Assembly: GCA_947085035.1 (NCBI GenBank)
Contig: CAMTUW010000010.1
Span: forward strand, 144,692-208,691
Length of the DNA: 64,000 nt
Reading direction: 5' to 3'
DNA from: CAMTUW01 sp947085035
GTDB lineage: Bacteria; Actinomycetota; Coriobacteriia; Anaerosomatales; PHET01
The translations under genes and the position numbers were made by a program. A model generated the notes under the pieces. That model was not told where the DNA came from, ran no database searches, and worked only from the letters and a program-made list of their open reading frames with translations. Of this stretch, positions 28,701 through 35,868 are shown one piece after another (within the stretch, counting starts at the first letter, position 1; every line of letters begins with the position of its first letter).

Positions 28701-29553
28701 CACGGGCGGCGGGCACAACGTGCTGTCGGCCGAAGTGGTGGGCCTGCCCGCCTCGAAGAACAAGAACTTCCCGATGACGAACTTCACTATCGAGGGGACC
28801 GCCTACACGTGGGCGTCCATCCCGAACACCGGCACAACCCGCTGGCTGCGCAACGGCACAATCACGACCACTGAAACCGTGAATGCCGGGGTTCCGACGC
28901 GAGAGTTCCCCGGTGCCATCAGCACCGAGACGATCCGGCCCATCATGATCACCTGCGACGACTGCCACGTGCTGAACGATCCTACCGGGCCGCAGGGCGC
29001 ATCCGTACCTATCTCAATCGATCCGGCGTACTCGCAGACCGAGTACGCATCCCCCACTGCCGGCAGGTTCCAGTTCGACCCGTTCAACCTGGACAGCGTC
29101 AACCGCGCAAATGGCGCCAACCCGCCCGGCTACAAGCCGGTGGTCTGCGTGAAATGTCACCTCGTCTACGCCCGTTCGCGCGAAAACACCATCGCGGTGA
29201 CCGTCGGGGGACACGGGATGCACAACACCCACCGCAGTCGCTTCCTCATGCCGGCACTCGGGCGCACCGAGGCCTGCATCGACTGCCACGTACGCATTCC
29301 TCACGCGTGGAAACGTCCACGTCTGCTGTTACGCACAGTTGAGGCTGAGGGCATAGAGCCGGACAAGCCGCCGTATGCGGTCGTGGACAACAAGGGTCTC
29401 GTTGGCATGAGGCTTCGGAGCTTCTCGGCGCCGGCTCAGCTCACGCGGGAGAGCTGCGTCACCGGCGGATGCTACGAGGCGCCGGGTCGCTCATCGACGA
29501 CAACGAACCATCCGCTGCCGGCGCAGCTGCCGGGACAGAAATACTGGCCGTGA
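25753..29553 (+). CDS. Giant multiheme c-type cytochrome with canonical and expanded heme motifs
   Basis: The 1266-residue protein starts at TTG with GAGGAG eight bases before it. An N-terminal signal/anchor helix (about residues 35-52) puts the rest outside the membrane. I count 21 canonical CXXCH motifs and 13 expanded ones: eight CX4CH, three or so CX6CH (CTNSGEGCH, CGETGAGCH, CGGGDQVCH), two CX8CH (CGGTDTSAACH, CGGTDTAVACH) and one CX10CH; by my tally X4 occurs 7 times, X6 3, X8 2, X10 1. A last CX4C is followed by Tyr rather than His. The middle consists of about five related repeat units. The last 350 residues carry only three hemes and a beta-rich region. A conductive extracellular electron carrier is the likely role. 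The next genes encode a CX3CH sensor and an FKBP isomerase. Confidence 0.9.
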   Translation: MAGTKQPQRFEPSGGYRPLPSGPSQQKAARARNLKVGLWSVGAIALVVFSMTWNPPTERTHSFTKASDYVASKESGCTNSGEGCHDSESSYSDYNVYHPNTNCTTCHEYQGVGCIPCHSPKGGECQSCHDGTMPGAGDQVRLTDPYPKGHYRETTHTATGTDMKAVMRAAKDGEAQAKCTECHSRDLRKAHEKVPPVEGSEYGESVGCGECHNDTRSFGLEQVLANWEDRRCESCHREDSSSPMHSVDVAAAVESTGGPGCGETGAGCHDDSDVHSLHANAPENCSGSAKDGEPGCHDLEREAHQPEMTTCGGGDQVCHPKYENDRFTHDEDRKVHSVKGTLAANRRFGDTPCGACHVMLSDRTSLVTEHERPGNALAGAKPNTCEGCHNSTDATVEAVKNDWPARDTASACESCHDGATVTARHSEIQSAHRGNPISENGRPAPDACSGGGCHDTIDLLTLHRKTGCTTAGCHDTTGNIRGTTKSCGGTDTSAACHASVHDGDDALHTAGIRQAAASLTDTATGIVIACYRCHSMKLRTEHIRPGSSIASGTSTVCARCHDASSAAGIVSDGWSTRPTAQGCAACHTTSTINARHTTLESKHVGRPLTDKNEPSEKACVDGGCHAVLDLRILHVSTGCTTKGCHGSEGDIRGANIKSCGGTDTAVACHVKVHDGDDALHTAGRLQAEATMTDPATGVVVRCTSCHGMKLRTEHVRPNASIATGAGTVCARCHDFSPVTRAVAREDWEARDTASACAACHGAPGGSSTPHSNIATAHVATEHSLLGTPTPGTCVTAGCHGSTDVRVLHARKGCTNIACHRATDDIRGILAKPSCGRGGCHPTVLSATTHRPAHAADLDGTIEGVTYRVGENIGCFGCHYRDLQLEHSRALQAGMEGGGASTCRICHEGPTASENGTFSALPAVKNAIAAGDRRCVACHRSGSATDGPIAVASPHRGFPTDGSSPPGRVWADPADEWRVALDSDTGGGHNVLSAEVVGLPASKNKNFPMTNFTIEGTAYTWASIPNTGTTRWLRNGTITTTETVNAGVPTREFPGAISTETIRPIMITCDDCHVLNDPTGPQGASVPISIDPAYSQTEYASPTAGRFQFDPFNLDSVNRANGANPPGYKPVVCVKCHLVYARSRENTIAVTVGGHGMHNTHRSRFLMPALGRTEACIDCHVRIPHAWKRPRLLLRTVEAEGIEPDKPPYAVVDNKGLVGMRLRSFSAPAQLTRESCVTGGCYEAPGRSSTTTNHPLPAQLPGQKYWP

Positions 29554-29654
29554 TCACGCTCATGTAGCACCGGCCATTAGCCGATATGGCGAAGTGAAGA
29601 ACGAGGGAGAACGGCAAAGACAACGGGGTCCGAAGGACGAGGGAGAGCGCTACC

Positions 29655-30566
29655 ATGAAGAACTGGTCGATACGCACACGCATCATCATGGGCATCATAA
29701 CGGTGAACCTGATCGGCATGTTCACCGTGTGGGTCTACCTGCACGAATCCTACTCGGGGGGGCTTGATGTCACAGAACAGAAATCCGCAACGCTGGGTGT
29801 AGCCGCGTGGAACGCGCTCAGAGGGATCACGGGTAACAACCTGGGTTCGGTCACGGATAGAGTCGGTGCCAAGGCACACGTCGACGCGCTCAAGTCCATC
29901 ACAGGCGCCGAGTACGGGTTGCTCCTCGACAAGTCCACCATCGACGAAGCGTCGTACGCCTCGATGGTCGAAAGTGAGAGCGTCCCCAACAACTGGGACG
30001 AACGTGACACCTATGTACTCATGGCCTCAACAGACGTGGCGGCTGCCGAGGAGATGCAGTTGAACGCAGCGGCCGACACGATTCCCGAGATCGGCAAGAT
30101 CGTCGGCGTCGAGAACGGCGCGTGCTCCAGGATGTGCCACGACTCAGTCGAGGGCGAGGGCGACTTCTGGGGTGTACGTTGGAGCAAGGACCACCGGAGC
30201 CGTGGCCACATCGTGTTCCCGATCGTGGATGACGCAGGAAGGGCGATCGGTATCATCTACTCGATCGACGACATCAGTGCACAGGCTGATTCGGCGCGCG
30301 TGACGATGAACAACACGTCGATGGTCATCACATTCGGGCTCATCATAGCTACCGCCCTCGTCGTGCTCATGCTGAACGGACTGGTGTTCAAGCGTCTCGA
30401 TCGGATGATGGGTAGCATGGAAGAGATCTCCATCCGCGTGGCGGGTGGCGACTTCGGAGCACACTTCACCCCCGACGGCACGACCGACGAGATCGGCCGA
30501 TTCGAGCAGTTCTTCGCGCGGTTCATGGATCTCGTCACCGGAACGCTGAAATCCCTCACCAAGTAG
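29655..30566 (+). CDS. Membrane sensor with periplasmic CX3CH heme-like motif and HAMP domain
   Basis: The 303-residue protein has an N-terminal transmembrane helix (about residues 8-30), an extracytoplasmic domain of about 185 residues, a second helix (about 220-242) and a cytoplasmic HAMP domain (about 243-295), and then ends. The outside domain carries C157-S-R-M-C-H162, a CX3CH variant of the c-type heme attachment motif, followed by F-W-G-V-R-W and H-I-V-F-P-I-V-D-D-A-G-R-A-I-G-I-I-Y-S-I-D, a PAS/Cache-like end. Related heme-PAS sensors are known at the N-terminus of chemoreceptors and kinases in metal-reducing bacteria. Here no kinase, GGDEF or MCP domain follows. GAGGGAGAG precedes the ATG. 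The location after the giant cytochrome suggests a link to redox sensing. Confidence 0.75.
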   Translation: MKNWSIRTRIIMGIITVNLIGMFTVWVYLHESYSGGLDVTEQKSATLGVAAWNALRGITGNNLGSVTDRVGAKAHVDALKSITGAEYGLLLDKSTIDEASYASMVESESVPNNWDERDTYVLMASTDVAAAEEMQLNAAADTIPEIGKIVGVENGACSRMCHDSVEGEGDFWGVRWSKDHRSRGHIVFPIVDDAGRAIGIIYSIDDISAQADSARVTMNNTSMVITFGLIIATALVVLMLNGLVFKRLDRMMGSMEEISIRVAGGDFGAHFTPDGTTDEIGRFEQFFARFMDLVTGTLKSLTK

Positions 30567-30590
30567 ACCGACTCGAAAGAGAGCAGCCCT

Positions 30591-31040
30591 GTGACCCCCA
30601 ATTCAGGCGACATGGTGCGTGTCCACTACCGTGGCACCTTGGACGACGGAACCGAGTTCGATTCGAGCTCCGGCCGAGAACCTCTCGAGTTCGAGGTCGG
30701 TGCGGGCGAGGTCATCCCCGGCTTCGACAACGCCGTGAGCGAGCTCGAGGTCGGCCAGTCCACCACCATCACCATCCCAGCCTGTGATGCCTACGGCGAG
30801 CGCATGGACGACGCGATGCAGGAGTTCCCGCTCGAGGCGTTCGGAGATCGCGTGCCCGAGCTCGGTTGGGCTGTTGAACTGCAGGCCGAAGATGGCTCGA
30901 ACCTCGCGGCGATCGTGGTCGAGGTCACTGAGAAGATCGTCGCGCTCGACTTCAACCATCCTCTGGCGGGAGAGCCCCTGACGTTTCAGATCGAGCTCGT
31001 CGAGATCGTTGACGGAGGTTCTTCGCAGATCGTCCCGTAA
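30591..31040 (+). CDS. FKBP-type peptidyl-prolyl isomerase, SlyD-like
   Basis: The 149-residue protein has the FKBP pattern of the SlyD group. It has V-R-V-H-Y-R-G-T-L-D-D-G-T-E-F-D-S-S near the start, P-L-E-F-E-V-G-A-G-E-V-I-P-G-F-D-N-A-V, and then an insert-in-flap domain around Y-G-E-R ... V-V-E-V-T, ending D-F-N-H-P-L-A-G-E-P-L-T-F-Q-I-E-L. The C-terminal metal-binding His/Cys tail of E. coli SlyD is absent. It starts at GTG 30591, 24 bases after the sensor stop, so it probably shares the transcript. It probably assists protein folding; no signal peptide is present. An intrinsic terminator follows at 31064. Confidence 0.93.
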   Translation: MTPNSGDMVRVHYRGTLDDGTEFDSSSGREPLEFEVGAGEVIPGFDNAVSELEVGQSTTITIPACDAYGERMDDAMQEFPLEAFGDRVPELGWAVELQAEDGSNLAAIVVEVTEKIVALDFNHPLAGEPLTFQIELVEIVDGGSSQIVP

Positions 31041-31063
31041 GGGAGCCATTTACCCCGGGTGAC

Positions 31064-31100
31064 AACAGAGGCCTCCTCCGAAATGGAAGGGGCCTCTGTT
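31064..31100 (+). terminator. Intrinsic terminator after the FKBP gene
   Basis: A 10-bp stem AACAGAGGCC / GGCCTCTGTT closes a 17-base loop and is followed by TTCAT. The A/T tracts on both flanks make it potentially bidirectional, serving the tRNA-Leu transcript from the other side. Confidence 0.75.
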
Positions 31101-31110
31101 TCATACGAAG

Positions 31111-31196
31111 TGGTGCGGGTGAAAGGAGTTGAACCTTCACGGGGTTGCCCCCACATGGACCTGAACCATGCGCGTCTGCCATTCCGCCACACCCGC
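31111..31196 (-). tRNA. tRNA-Leu(CAG)
   Basis: On the minus strand the acceptor GCGGGTG pairs with CACCCGC-type bases at 31190-31196. The anticodon stem CATGG/CCATG holds loop TTCAGGT with anticodon CAG (complement at 31161-31163), there is a long variable arm, and CCA is encoded (31113-31111). Confidence 0.96.
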
Positions 31197-31274
31197 GTAG
31201 CGCGAGTAGAGATACTAGCATCGCAGGTTGGAGCGGGCAAATCCCGATCTTGCCCGGGCCGTTCGACGCGACTG

Positions 31275-31622
31275 CTACTGTTCGGTATTCCGATTCAGTG
31301 GGTTCATCTTCTCGGTTCCGGTGCGCGCGCGATCGAGCAGGTTGTCCCCTTCCAGCACCTGGCTCGACCACAGGTAGACCTGCCAGATGATGATACCGCC
31401 CATGACGATGATCACGATGAGCGTGAAGTAGCCCTTGATCAGCATCCGGCGCCGCGCCTTCGCGACGTCTGCGACCTCCTTGGCATACCCCTTCGAGCGA
31501 GACGCGTGGCCGGCATCAAGCGGTGTGGCCTCGCCTCCTCCGGCGTAACTGCGAAGCACCTCACGATCGAGGCGCGACCAAGGAGATGGGTTCTCGCTGT
31601 AGGTCCGCTGGTCGTCGTCCAT
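31275..31622 (-). CDS. Small membrane protein, 115 aa
   Basis: The 115-residue product has a charged N-terminal half (D-D-D-Q-R-T-Y-S-E-N, then R-S-K-G-Y-A-K-E-V-A-D-V-A-K-A-R-R-R) and one transmembrane helix (about residues 72-95, F-T-L-I-V-I-I-V-M-G-G-I-I-I-W). A short outside tail follows. Positive charges before the helix put the N-terminus inside. The ATG at 31622 follows GCGAGGTG; the frame upstream of it shows no domain. Divergent from the kinase gene cluster at 31810. No family recognised. Confidence 0.6.
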   Translation of the reverse strand: MDDDQRTYSENPSPWSRLDREVLRSYAGGGEATPLDAGHASRSKGYAKEVADVAKARRRMLIKGYFTLIVIIVMGGIIIWQVYLWSSQVLEGDNLLDRARTGTEKMNPLNRNTEQ

Positions 31623-31809
31623 GGAACACCTCGCCCGTATCGACCCTTTCGGCGAATGATACCCCCCGTTGCCCCTTAGCACACGGCGAGCCCTCGCCGC
31701 GACCAACAGCGTCGGGGTCGCGGGCGGACGCGCGGATGCTGGGGTAGCATAGAATCCGAGCGCAGTGAACAGCCGCCGCACCCGCGACGTGACACGTGCG
31801 AGGAGCCCT

Positions 31810-33519
31810 GTGGATGACACGTTGATCCTTGACCGCTACCGCCCCCTCGAGGTTCTCGGCGAGGGCGGTTTCGGAGTCGTCGTACTCGCGTGGGACACGC
31901 GGATGCAGCGCCGCGTCGCGATCAAGCGGTTCGACCTACCGCTCGACATCCACGGCGATCCCCACCGTCCCCCGGGCCTTGCCGAGGCACGCACTGCAGC
32001 CATGCTCAACCATCCCGGCATCGTCACGGCCCTTGACTTCGACACCGATTCCGACGAGGCGTTCATCGTCATGGAGCACGTCGACGGCGCGTCGCTCGCC
32101 ACCCTGCTCGACGAGGTCGCCGGGCCGCTCACCTCCCACGAGGTCGCGGCGATCGTCGAGGGAGTGGCCTGCGCACTGGAGTTCGCGCACGACAACGGGG
32201 TGCTGCACCTCGACATCAAGCCTGGAAACGTCCTGGTGACGCGAGACGGGCGGATCAAGGTCGCCGACTTCGGACTCGCGGAGCTCTCGACGCTCACCGG
32301 ACACGGTGCGGCCTTCGGTGGCACTCCGGGTCACATGCCTCCCGAGCAACGCACGGGCGGGGAGCTTGACGAGCGCACCGACGAGTGGAGCCTCGCCGTC
32401 CTGGCGTACGAGTGCCTCACCGGCGAGAACCCGAATCTCGACACCACAGGCCAGGTGAACCTGCCCGCGCGGCTCGACGAAGTCCTCTTGACAGCTATGG
32501 CGGACAACCCCTCTGAGCGTTACCGATCTATGGATGAGTTCTGCTCGGCACTGGAACCCCTCCTTGGCGACGCGGTGACGGGGCGACACTCGTTGGCGGA
32601 TCTCGTCTCCGAATGCGTGAACGAACTCGAAGACGGAACCGGACTTGAACGCGTGGGCCTGTGGGATCGCTTGGGAGGCCGGCTGGGGTCGACGTTCGTC
32701 AGGCTGATCGCCGCCGTTCAGGCGGGGTGGCTCGCCTGGATGGGGCTGGCGCCGCTTGGCCTCGATCAGCCCGCTCATCTCGCGGGGAGCGCTCTCGTGG
32801 TCGCAGCCGGCGCACTGGCTCCGTCGCTGGGGATCGGGCTGGGTGTCGTCTGCATGGTCACCGGACTGTTCGCGGCCGGTCTGCCCCTCGCGGGTGCCGG
32901 ACTCGCCGTGTTCGGCGCCGTGTGGTGGTGGGCCGTCGCGCGCCGAAGTCCCGGTGCGGCCGTGTTGCCACTCGCTGCACCGATGCTCGGGGCGCTCAGC
33001 CTCCCCCTCGCCCAGCAGCTGATCGCCGGGTTCGCGCTGCGTCCGCTCGCTGCGGCCGTCAGTGGGCTTCTCGGCGGGGTTCTCGCCTTGCTCGCTTCGG
33101 CGGCCACTCTGCACGGCCCGCCCTACTCGAATGTCGGAGCCTCTCTCGCCGTGCGTCTGTGGGACCTGGATCTCGCGGGCAACTCGATCGAGGCGCTCGT
33201 CACCTCGCCCGCCACCTGGGTCGCGCTCGCGGGCTGGCCACTCGCCGCCGCGCTCATGGCCGTGGGCTGCTCTCGAGCGAGCCGACTCGGGGCGTTTCTC
33301 GGGACGATCGCCGGATCCGCGGCCTTGTTCGGCGCCTACACGCTGGCCGGGCGCGTCGCGATCGCGAGCTCGTCGCCTACGGCATCCGAATGGACGGGAT
33401 CGAATCTGTCCCTGGTACAGGCGGGCTCACTTATACTGGTGCTGCTCGTGGTTGCGCTCGGAGCGCCGCTACGAGCCGAAGAGGAGCCGGTGCGCGGTCG
33501 CACCACGATGGAGGACTGA
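31810..33519 (+). CDS. Ser/Thr protein kinase with multi-pass membrane C-terminus
   Basis: The 569-residue protein has an N-terminal Hanks-type kinase domain (about residues 8-255): glycine loop L-G-E-G-G-F-G-V-V-V, V-A-I-K Lys, catalytic loop L-H-L-D-I-K-P-G-N (HLD in place of HRD, with the essential Asp present), D-F-G and G-T-P-G-H-M-P-P-E-Q activation segment. From about residue 300 a Leu/Ala/Gly-rich region forms eight to ten hydrophobic helices. It heads the cluster fhaA, fhaB, pstP, rodA-pbpA, pknB and takes the place usually held by pknA in actinobacteria. The start is the GTG at 31810 with GAGGAG close upstream; an upstream GTG at 31765 is possible. Confidence 0.85.
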   Translation: MDDTLILDRYRPLEVLGEGGFGVVVLAWDTRMQRRVAIKRFDLPLDIHGDPHRPPGLAEARTAAMLNHPGIVTALDFDTDSDEAFIVMEHVDGASLATLLDEVAGPLTSHEVAAIVEGVACALEFAHDNGVLHLDIKPGNVLVTRDGRIKVADFGLAELSTLTGHGAAFGGTPGHMPPEQRTGGELDERTDEWSLAVLAYECLTGENPNLDTTGQVNLPARLDEVLLTAMADNPSERYRSMDEFCSALEPLLGDAVTGRHSLADLVSECVNELEDGTGLERVGLWDRLGGRLGSTFVRLIAAVQAGWLAWMGLAPLGLDQPAHLAGSALVVAAGALAPSLGIGLGVVCMVTGLFAAGLPLAGAGLAVFGAVWWWAVARRSPGAAVLPLAAPMLGALSLPLAQQLIAGFALRPLAAAVSGLLGGVLALLASAATLHGPPYSNVGASLAVRLWDLDLAGNSIEALVTSPATWVALAGWPLAAALMAVGCSRASRLGAFLGTIAGSAALFGAYTLAGRVAIASSSPTASEWTGSNLSLVQAGSLILVLLVVALGAPLRAEEEPVRGRTTMED

Positions 33520-33529
33520 CGCGGAAACC

Positions 33530-34330
33530 GTGAGCATCCTGTCCGATTTCGAAGACCGGGTCGGACGCGCCATCGAAGGCGTGTTCGCCGGCGTGTTCCG
33601 CGGCCCGGTGCAGCCTGCCGAACTCGCGCGCGCAGCGGCCAAGGAGATGGACCGGCGGCGCAAGCTGGGCGTTGGCAAGGTCTACGCGCCCACGCTCTAT
33701 TCGGTGTTGATCTCCCCTGCCGATGCGGAACAACTGGGCGGCTTCACCGACACCCTGGCTGCTGAACTGGAAACGTACCTGCGTGGCTACGCGCAAGAAC
33801 GCGACTACGAACTCGCCTGCCGTCCGCGCACGCGTTTTCTCGTGGACGAGGACCTCAAGCTGGGTCGCTTCGAGGTGATCGGCGAGCTTCTCTCGCCCGA
33901 ACAGGTCGCTGCCGAGATGGGCGACGACGTTGCTGGTGCGTCGCAGGTCGCTACGCCGGTCTCGCCCGGACCCGAGCCCGATGACGCATCGGACACCTTC
34001 GCTTCGACCGGCATCTGGCAGGCGACCCCGGATGCCACGCCCCGACTCGCCACCGTGACGGTCCCAGGTGTCGCGCACGATGTCGCGCTCATAGGTGACC
34101 GCATCGTCGTTGGGCGCCTGTCGGCCTGCGGAATCTGTCTGGACGACAACAACGTCTCGCGCGAGCATGCGGCCTTCGTGCGTTCGGAATCGAACTGGGA
34201 CGTCGTCGACCTGGAGTCGACGAACGGCACGTTGGTCAACGGCGTGCGCGCTGCTCGCAAGCGTATGGTCGACGGTGACATCATCACGATCGGCGTGACC
34301 GAGCTCGTCTACCACGAACCGAGGGGCTGA
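33530..34330 (+). CDS. fhaA: FHA domain protein FhaA-like (DUF3662-FHA)
   Basis: The 266-residue protein begins M-S-I-L-S-D-F-E-D-R-V-G-R-A-I-E-G-V-F-A and contains an N-terminal DUF3662 domain (about residues 5-115) and a C-terminal phosphothreonine-binding FHA domain (about 185-262) with G-R-L-S-A, S-R-E-H-A and N-G-T-L-V-N-G. This is the layout of mycobacterial FhaA (Rv0020c), which binds phosphorylated MurJ and regulates wall synthesis. The start is GTG at 33530, 11 bases after the kinase stop; the longer frame from 33062 is a shadow of the kinase gene. Confidence 0.9.
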   Translation: MSILSDFEDRVGRAIEGVFAGVFRGPVQPAELARAAAKEMDRRRKLGVGKVYAPTLYSVLISPADAEQLGGFTDTLAAELETYLRGYAQERDYELACRPRTRFLVDEDLKLGRFEVIGELLSPEQVAAEMGDDVAGASQVATPVSPGPEPDDASDTFASTGIWQATPDATPRLATVTVPGVAHDVALIGDRIVVGRLSACGICLDDNNVSREHAAFVRSESNWDVVDLESTNGTLVNGVRAARKRMVDGDIITIGVTELVYHEPRG

Positions 34331-34336
34331 GACTCA

Positions 34337-34753
34337 GTGATCGATGTCGCGCTGCTGGCCGGCCGACTCATACTCCTCGCGTTGCTGTACCTCTTCCTGT
34401 TCGCAACTGTGAGGACCGGCATCGGCCTCGTGTCAGGTGGTCGCCAGGTGCGCGAGGGCGCGATGACCCTCACGATCACGAGAGGCCCGCGCACATTGCA
34501 GGGCACCAGCATCGCTGTCAGTGGCCCCGTGGTCATCGGGCGCTCTGTGGGCGCAGACATCGTACTGGACGACGACTTCGTCTCAAGCAAGCACGCCAGA
34601 GCCTTCCCCTCGGGTTCTGAGACCCTGCTCGAGGATCTCGGGTCCACGAACGGCACGCTGCTCAACGGTCGCAGGATCGCAGGTGCACAGGAGCTTCGGC
34701 CCGGCGACGTCATCGACGTGGGCTCGATGCGCCTGGAGGTGGGACGCGGATGA
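34337..34753 (+). CDS. fhaB: FHA domain protein FhaB-like, membrane-anchored
   Basis: The 138-residue protein has a single N-terminal transmembrane helix (about residues 5-32) and a cytoplasmic FHA domain (about 60-135) with V-I-G-R-S-V-G, S-S-K-H-A-R and L-G-S-T-N-G-T-L-L-N-G. In mycobacteria FhaB (FipA) is phosphorylated by the clustered kinases and links to division proteins. GTG start at 34337; the stop overlaps the pstP start by four bases. Confidence 0.9.
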   Translation: MIDVALLAGRLILLALLYLFLFATVRTGIGLVSGGRQVREGAMTLTITRGPRTLQGTSIAVSGPVVIGRSVGADIVLDDDFVSSKHARAFPSGSETLLEDLGSTNGTLLNGRRIAGAQELRPGDVIDVGSMRLEVGRG

Positions 34754-35859
34754 GTGCGCGTGTGCGCCAGACGTGGGCGGCGCTGACCGACGTCGGTCGG
34801 GTTCGCTCGCACAACGAAGACGCCGTCTTGGCCTATCCTCCCCTGTTCGCGGTCGCAGACGGACTCGGCGGCCACGAGGCGGGCGAGGTGGCGAGCTCGC
34901 TCTCGATCGAGACCCTGCGCGACCATGCGCCCCGGCGCGCCGATGCCGCCGCGCTCGCGCGTGCCGTGAAGGCGGCGAACCGCGAGGTCATTCGAGCGGC
35001 TCGCGAGGGCGTCGGCGGAACCGGCATGGGCACGACCGTCACGGCGGCGATCGTCGAGGGCACGCGCGTCGTGGTGGCGCAGGTGGGCGACTCGCGAGCG
35101 TATCTGCTGCACGGCACCACGCTCTCCCGCGTCACCCAGGACCACTCGCTCGTCGCCGACCTGATCCGCGACGGCTCGCTCACAGAGGCCGAGGCTCGCC
35201 GCCATCCGCAACGCAGCGTCATCACACGCGCGCTGGGCACCGACCCCGGTCTGGCCGTCGATACCTTCGAGATCGACTCCTCGCCGGGCGACCGACTGTT
35301 GCTGTGCTCCGACGGCCTCACGAGCATGCTCCCCGACGACACCATCGCAGAACTTCTCGGTGGCTACCGCGATCCGTCCAGTGCGGCTCACGCCCTCATC
35401 GAGGCCGCGAACGAAGCGGGAGGCCAGGACAACATCAGCGTCGTCGTGGTGGACCTGGGCGACGGCGCGGGAGAGAACCGCGGGCCACGGGAGTCCGAGC
35501 GACGCGCGCGCGGCTGGATCGCCGTGATCGGGTGGATCGTGGCCGCAGTGCTGGTGGTGACCGGCGTCGGCTTCGGGGCCTTCTCGCACGCGAAATCCCG
35601 CGCGTACCTCTCGGCCCAGGACGGCACGGTCGTCGTATTCCGCGGCGTGCCGGGCACGCTCGGACCACTCTCGTTGTCGTGGTTGGTGAAGCGGACAGAC
35701 ATCCCCGTCGCCGATCTGGAACCCGGCGACCAGCGGCGTCTCGCAGAGCACTGGGAGTTCGAGAGCGTGGACGCTGCTTTGGCGGTCGCGGACTCATTGC
35801 GCCGCGAACTGCCGGCGGCGGCGCCTTCTCCCGACTCCTCGCCCACCCCGAACCCGTAG
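34750..35859 (+). CDS. pstP: PP2C-type Ser/Thr protein phosphatase, membrane-bound
   Basis: The 369-residue protein carries a PP2C phosphatase domain (about residues 8-240): R-S-H-N-E-D-A-V, V-A-D-G-L-G-G-H-E-A-G-E, G-T-T-V, G-D-S-R-A-Y-L-L and G-G-Q-D-N-I-S-V, with the metal-binding aspartates all present. One transmembrane helix (about 255-278) and a 90-residue extracytoplasmic tail follow, as in PstP. It should dephosphorylate the clustered kinases and their substrates. ATG at 34750 overlaps the fhaB stop. The extracytoplasmic tail lacks recognisable motifs. Confidence 0.93.
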   Translation: MSARVRQTWAALTDVGRVRSHNEDAVLAYPPLFAVADGLGGHEAGEVASSLSIETLRDHAPRRADAAALARAVKAANREVIRAAREGVGGTGMGTTVTAAIVEGTRVVVAQVGDSRAYLLHGTTLSRVTQDHSLVADLIRDGSLTEAEARRHPQRSVITRALGTDPGLAVDTFEIDSSPGDRLLLCSDGLTSMLPDDTIAELLGGYRDPSSAAHALIEAANEAGGQDNISVVVVDLGDGAGENRGPRESERRARGWIAVIGWIVAAVLVVTGVGFGAFSHAKSRAYLSAQDGTVVVFRGVPGTLGPLSLSWLVKRTDIPVADLEPGDQRRLAEHWEFESVDAALAVADSLRRELPAAAPSPDSSPTPNP

Positions 35860-35868
35860 GCCGCGACG

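Noticed and set aside
29460..29490. 35th heme site (CX4C at the C-terminus of the giant cytochrome)
   Set aside because: The residue after the second Cys is Tyr, so it is not counted as a heme motif.
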